A stretch of 64,000 nt of DNA, from NCBI GenBank assembly GCA_010692425.1, contig JAAHHJ010000007.1, positions 16,053 through 80,052 on the forward strand. The letters run 5' to 3'. Made by a program: the position numbers and the translations under genes. This stretch comes from Symploca sp. SIO3C6. Lineage in GTDB: Bacteria > Cyanobacteriota > Cyanobacteriia > Cyanobacteriales > Coleofasciculaceae. The stretch's first letter is position 1, and every line of letters starts with the position of its first letter. Below the pieces are notes generated by a model. It was not told the DNA's origin. It ran no database searches and worked only from the letters and a program-made list of their open reading frames with translations. Shown here one piece after another: positions 62,008 to 64,000 of this stretch.

Positions 62008-63092
62008 CTATTAACCCAAGTTGCGGGTTATATTGTTTTGGGTGCTTCGCACCTAAAGTTTTATGCGATCGCGCACAACGAGTTTCCCGGTGGCACTTAG
62101 CACTACGGCAACTCCAACTCAATCGGCCCACAAATACTTGCTGAGAAAGATGGAAATTCTTTAGAGTAGTTTCTCAAATAAATGCTTGTTTCAGAGTAAA
62201 AGCAAAAATGAAGGCTTCAAGTTTTAATAAAAACCCCTTATAAGTGACGGCATGAATTGACTTTGGCAAAACACAAGTAATTGCACTAAATACCGTTTCA
62301 ATATAATGTCTAGTCGATTGTTTGATATAATGATTAAATGGCTCATCTTGACGCTTAGAGTTGTGTTTACGCATCACTTTTAAGCTAATTTTACTTGTAT
62401 ATTCGAGATCATCTTCCGCTATATAATCTGTGTAAGCCGAGTCAGTATAAACCTCACTACCTGCTGGTAAATTTAACGGTAATGCCTTCAAGGCACGTAC
62501 ATCTGAAGCACTACCAGGCATCAATACAAATTCAACAGGTATACCACTTTTGGTTGTTAACAACTGAACTCTAACCCCATAGAAATAACGTTTTTTAGAC
62601 GCTATGTAACCTCTGTAATCCTCTGACTTGATTAACTTCGCGTTGAAAATCCGAATGTTATCGCACATGGCTACTGGGAAAGAGTCTAAAAGGTATTGAG
62701 GAGAATCACTGGCTTCTTTTAGGATCATTCCTATTTGATGAAATAAGTCGTTCATCAACATAGAATTCGAGTGTAGTCGCCGATTAAATCGCGATTTTTT
62801 TAACATACCTGGAACTAAATTATGGTCTTTCATATAACAGCAAGCTTGAGTATGATTCCCATTAAAGAACATTGCGGCACAGACTGCTGTTGTGATAATT
62901 TCTGCATCGCTCATTTCTCGACGGCAATCATCCTCATGCCCTATCGCCTTCAATAAATCATCGGTGATAGCATAGACAGTAATTATTTCGTTTAGCATTT
63001 TCCCCTCCATTTTTAGACCTGAAGGGGATTTTATTGCCTTTTTGACACAAGTGCGCAACTTGGAATTTATAACTAGCAACTTGGGTTAATAG
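62008..63092 (-). mobile_element. Complete IS982-type insertion sequence
   Basis: 1085 bp bounded by perfect 17-bp inverted repeats (CTATTAACCCAAGTTGC at 62008-62024 and its complement at 63076-63092). One transposase fills most of it; about 150 bases follow the transposase stop. I see no convincing target-site duplication, so the insertion may be old or the ends a few bases off. Confidence 0.85.
62174..62998 (-). CDS. IS982-family transposase
   Basis: 274 residues from ATG 62998, chosen because GGAGGGGAAA lies just upstream. Start MLNEIITVYAITDDLLKAIG. The DDE triad is plausible: Asp in YLLDSFPVAMC, Asp in VYTDSAYTDY, Glu in RHYIETVFSAI. The ASKKRYFYGVRVQLLT segment is typical of the family. 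The frame is intact, so the element may still be active. Confidence 0.85.
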   Translation of the reverse strand: MLNEIITVYAITDDLLKAIGHEDDCRREMSDAEIITTAVCAAMFFNGNHTQACCYMKDHNLVPGMLKKSRFNRRLHSNSMLMNDLFHQIGMILKEASDSPQYLLDSFPVAMCDNIRIFNAKLIKSEDYRGYIASKKRYFYGVRVQLLTTKSGIPVEFVLMPGSASDVRALKALPLNLPAGSEVYTDSAYTDYIAEDDLEYTSKISLKVMRKHNSKRQDEPFNHYIKQSTRHYIETVFSAITCVLPKSIHAVTYKGFLLKLEAFIFAFTLKQAFI

Positions 63093-63335
63093 ATCCCAGA
63101 TTCCGCACTTCAATTTGTAGTATGCGTGAAACGCGCGGTCATATTTACCCAGTCATAGAAAAATCTCAATGCCTTATACCTAGCGTTGAGTTTTTGTACT
63201 CAAGGTAGAACCTAGAAGCCAGCAGAAACTGATTCAATCCCCTCCCTCTCTCATTAATCTTGGCTTGTTGAGAATCAGTAGGTACACAGAATCATTACTC
63301 TGTTGATTATTCTCGAAACTTAACTACTCAACCGT

Positions 63336-63644
63336 TTATTGCTTTAGCCAGGAGGTGGCAAGAGATAATACTTTTGGGATGATGAGGGAAAAAAACTCAT
63401 GCATAAACTGACGTTCAACGCTAAGATTAGAAACATGTTTAACCCCTTTATCTATTAGTAAATGTATACTTTTAAAACACTGAAATATCCAACGTAAAGT
63501 CGGACGATTAGTTACCTTGCCTAATTGATTTTTAATACCTGTATTGCCCGCTTTTAAACTCAGACGTAATTGCCTTTGACCCAGACTATAAACTAGTAAG
63601 CATAATCCCATTAACATTGCCTTAGAAGCTAGGTGTAGTGGCTT
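63336..63644 (-). pseudogene. IS1634/IS4-like transposase C-terminal remnant
   Basis: The frame reads KPLHLASKAMLMGLCLLVYS, LGQRQLRLSLKAGN, then TLRWIFQCFKSIHLLIDKGV and a normal-looking end. This is the C-terminal tail of a cyanobacterial transposase of the IS1634-like group. The catalytic region and start are missing, so it is a fossil. The TTTGCAAA-type array begins about 40 bases beyond its cut end. Confidence 0.6.
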
Positions 63645-64000
63645 GCAAAAACTAAAGGCTCGGCTCGCAAAAACTCGCTTTTTTGGCTCACATTATTTGC
63701 AAAAGTAAATCATCTCAAACCCACATTATCTGCAAATCAGCTCACAATATTTGCAAACGACTCACAATAAATGCAAATACTCTTTTTTTCCAAAATAAAC
63801 TATGTTTTGTCTTTAATTGAACGAATAACGTCCAATTAAAACCTTGAAAAAAGTAAACAATCGTCCAGTTAATAGGCGTTAAACTAAGTCAGGTTGTCAC
63901 CAACCCGACTCGTCTTCAGAACGCAGCATGAGACTTTCACCTCACTGCGCTCCTCTATTTCCAGGCTCTTTTTGAGTACCTACTTTGAGTAAGGTAGGAA
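63618..64000. other. Right-edge region with repeat array, no gene
   Basis: The array at 63685-63780 is followed by 220 bases without an open frame. They contain GTCCAATTAAAA/GTCCAGTTAATA half-repeats and a CAGGTTGTCACCAACCCG palindrome (63890-63908). Purpose unknown. Confidence 0.5.
63685..63780 (+). repeat. CTCACATTATTTGCAAA array
   Basis: Four direct copies beginning at about 63687, 63720, 63741 and 63761 (steps 33, 21, 20). Consensus CYCACAxTATxTGCAAA. Steps near multiples of a helical turn and the GCAAATAATGTG core resemble TnsB-binding sites at ends of cyanobacterial Tn7-like elements. Confidence 0.65.

Noticed and set aside
63685..63780. Possible CRISPR array at the right edge
   Set aside because: Motifs are only about 17 bp, with 3-16-base gaps of unequal length; this fits protein-binding sites, not repeats and spacers.

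Overview
The window is a stretch of chromosome from a cyanobacterium, probably a filamentous one. It carries phylloquinone genes (menD, menA, menC, menE), photosystem genes (psb28, ycf4, a psbD fragment), a CruA/CruP-type cyclase, and dnaE split at the classic cyanobacterial split-intein site. It also has XisH/XisI, Uma2 and NACHT genes, many copies of the HIP1 palindrome GCGATCGC, and short tandem repeats of 7-8 bp units. GC content is moderate, about 40-45% by eye.

Positions 1-10,900 hold an aminopeptidase P, a pentapeptide-repeat protein overlapping a conserved cyanobacterial gene, and menE, menC and menA. Between menC and menE lies a convergent pair: a NucA-type nuclease predicted to be a lipoprotein, and a NuiA-type inhibitor that here carries an export signal. 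Positions 10,900-15,900 are rich in remnants (TnpB tail, haemagglutinin/CHAT fusion, lone WD40 repeat) among Uma2, TM2 and XisH-XisI genes. menD and an HTH-NACHT ATPase follow.

Positions 20,500-24,850 hold the strangest locus. Pieces of an ECF sigma factor, a HerA-like ATPase, an Mre11/SbcD nuclease and a Rad50/SbcC ATPase have been fused by internal deletions into two long reading frames, which now lack essential motifs. Positions 25,092-28,328 encode DnaE-N with two inteins: a 185-residue cis mini-intein and the N half of the trans-splicing intein.

Positions 28,600-55,450 are mostly housekeeping genes: murT, an MscS channel, ugd with a UDP-glucuronate decarboxylase gene, lepA, two histidine kinases, an Nfu scaffold, trpC, lpdA, an RNA methyltransferase, tRNA-Leu(CAG), murA, psb28, a CruP-like gene, a ketosynthase, a cyclophilin lipoprotein and ycf4. 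At least three dispersed repeat families and several heptamer/octamer satellites lie between them. Some satellites extend into coding sequence (menE, the ketosynthase gene, probably trmH-like and menD).

From 55,950 on the window is mobile DNA. A psbD start is cut after 42 codons, followed by an unidentified fragment and an IscB element with its predicted omega RNA and right-end hairpins. Then come an unknown helical protein, a 21-bp periodic array, two Uma2 genes, a complete IS982-type element with perfect 17-bp terminal repeats, an IS1634-like tail and a second TTTGCAAA-type array resembling transposase-binding sites of Tn7-like elements.
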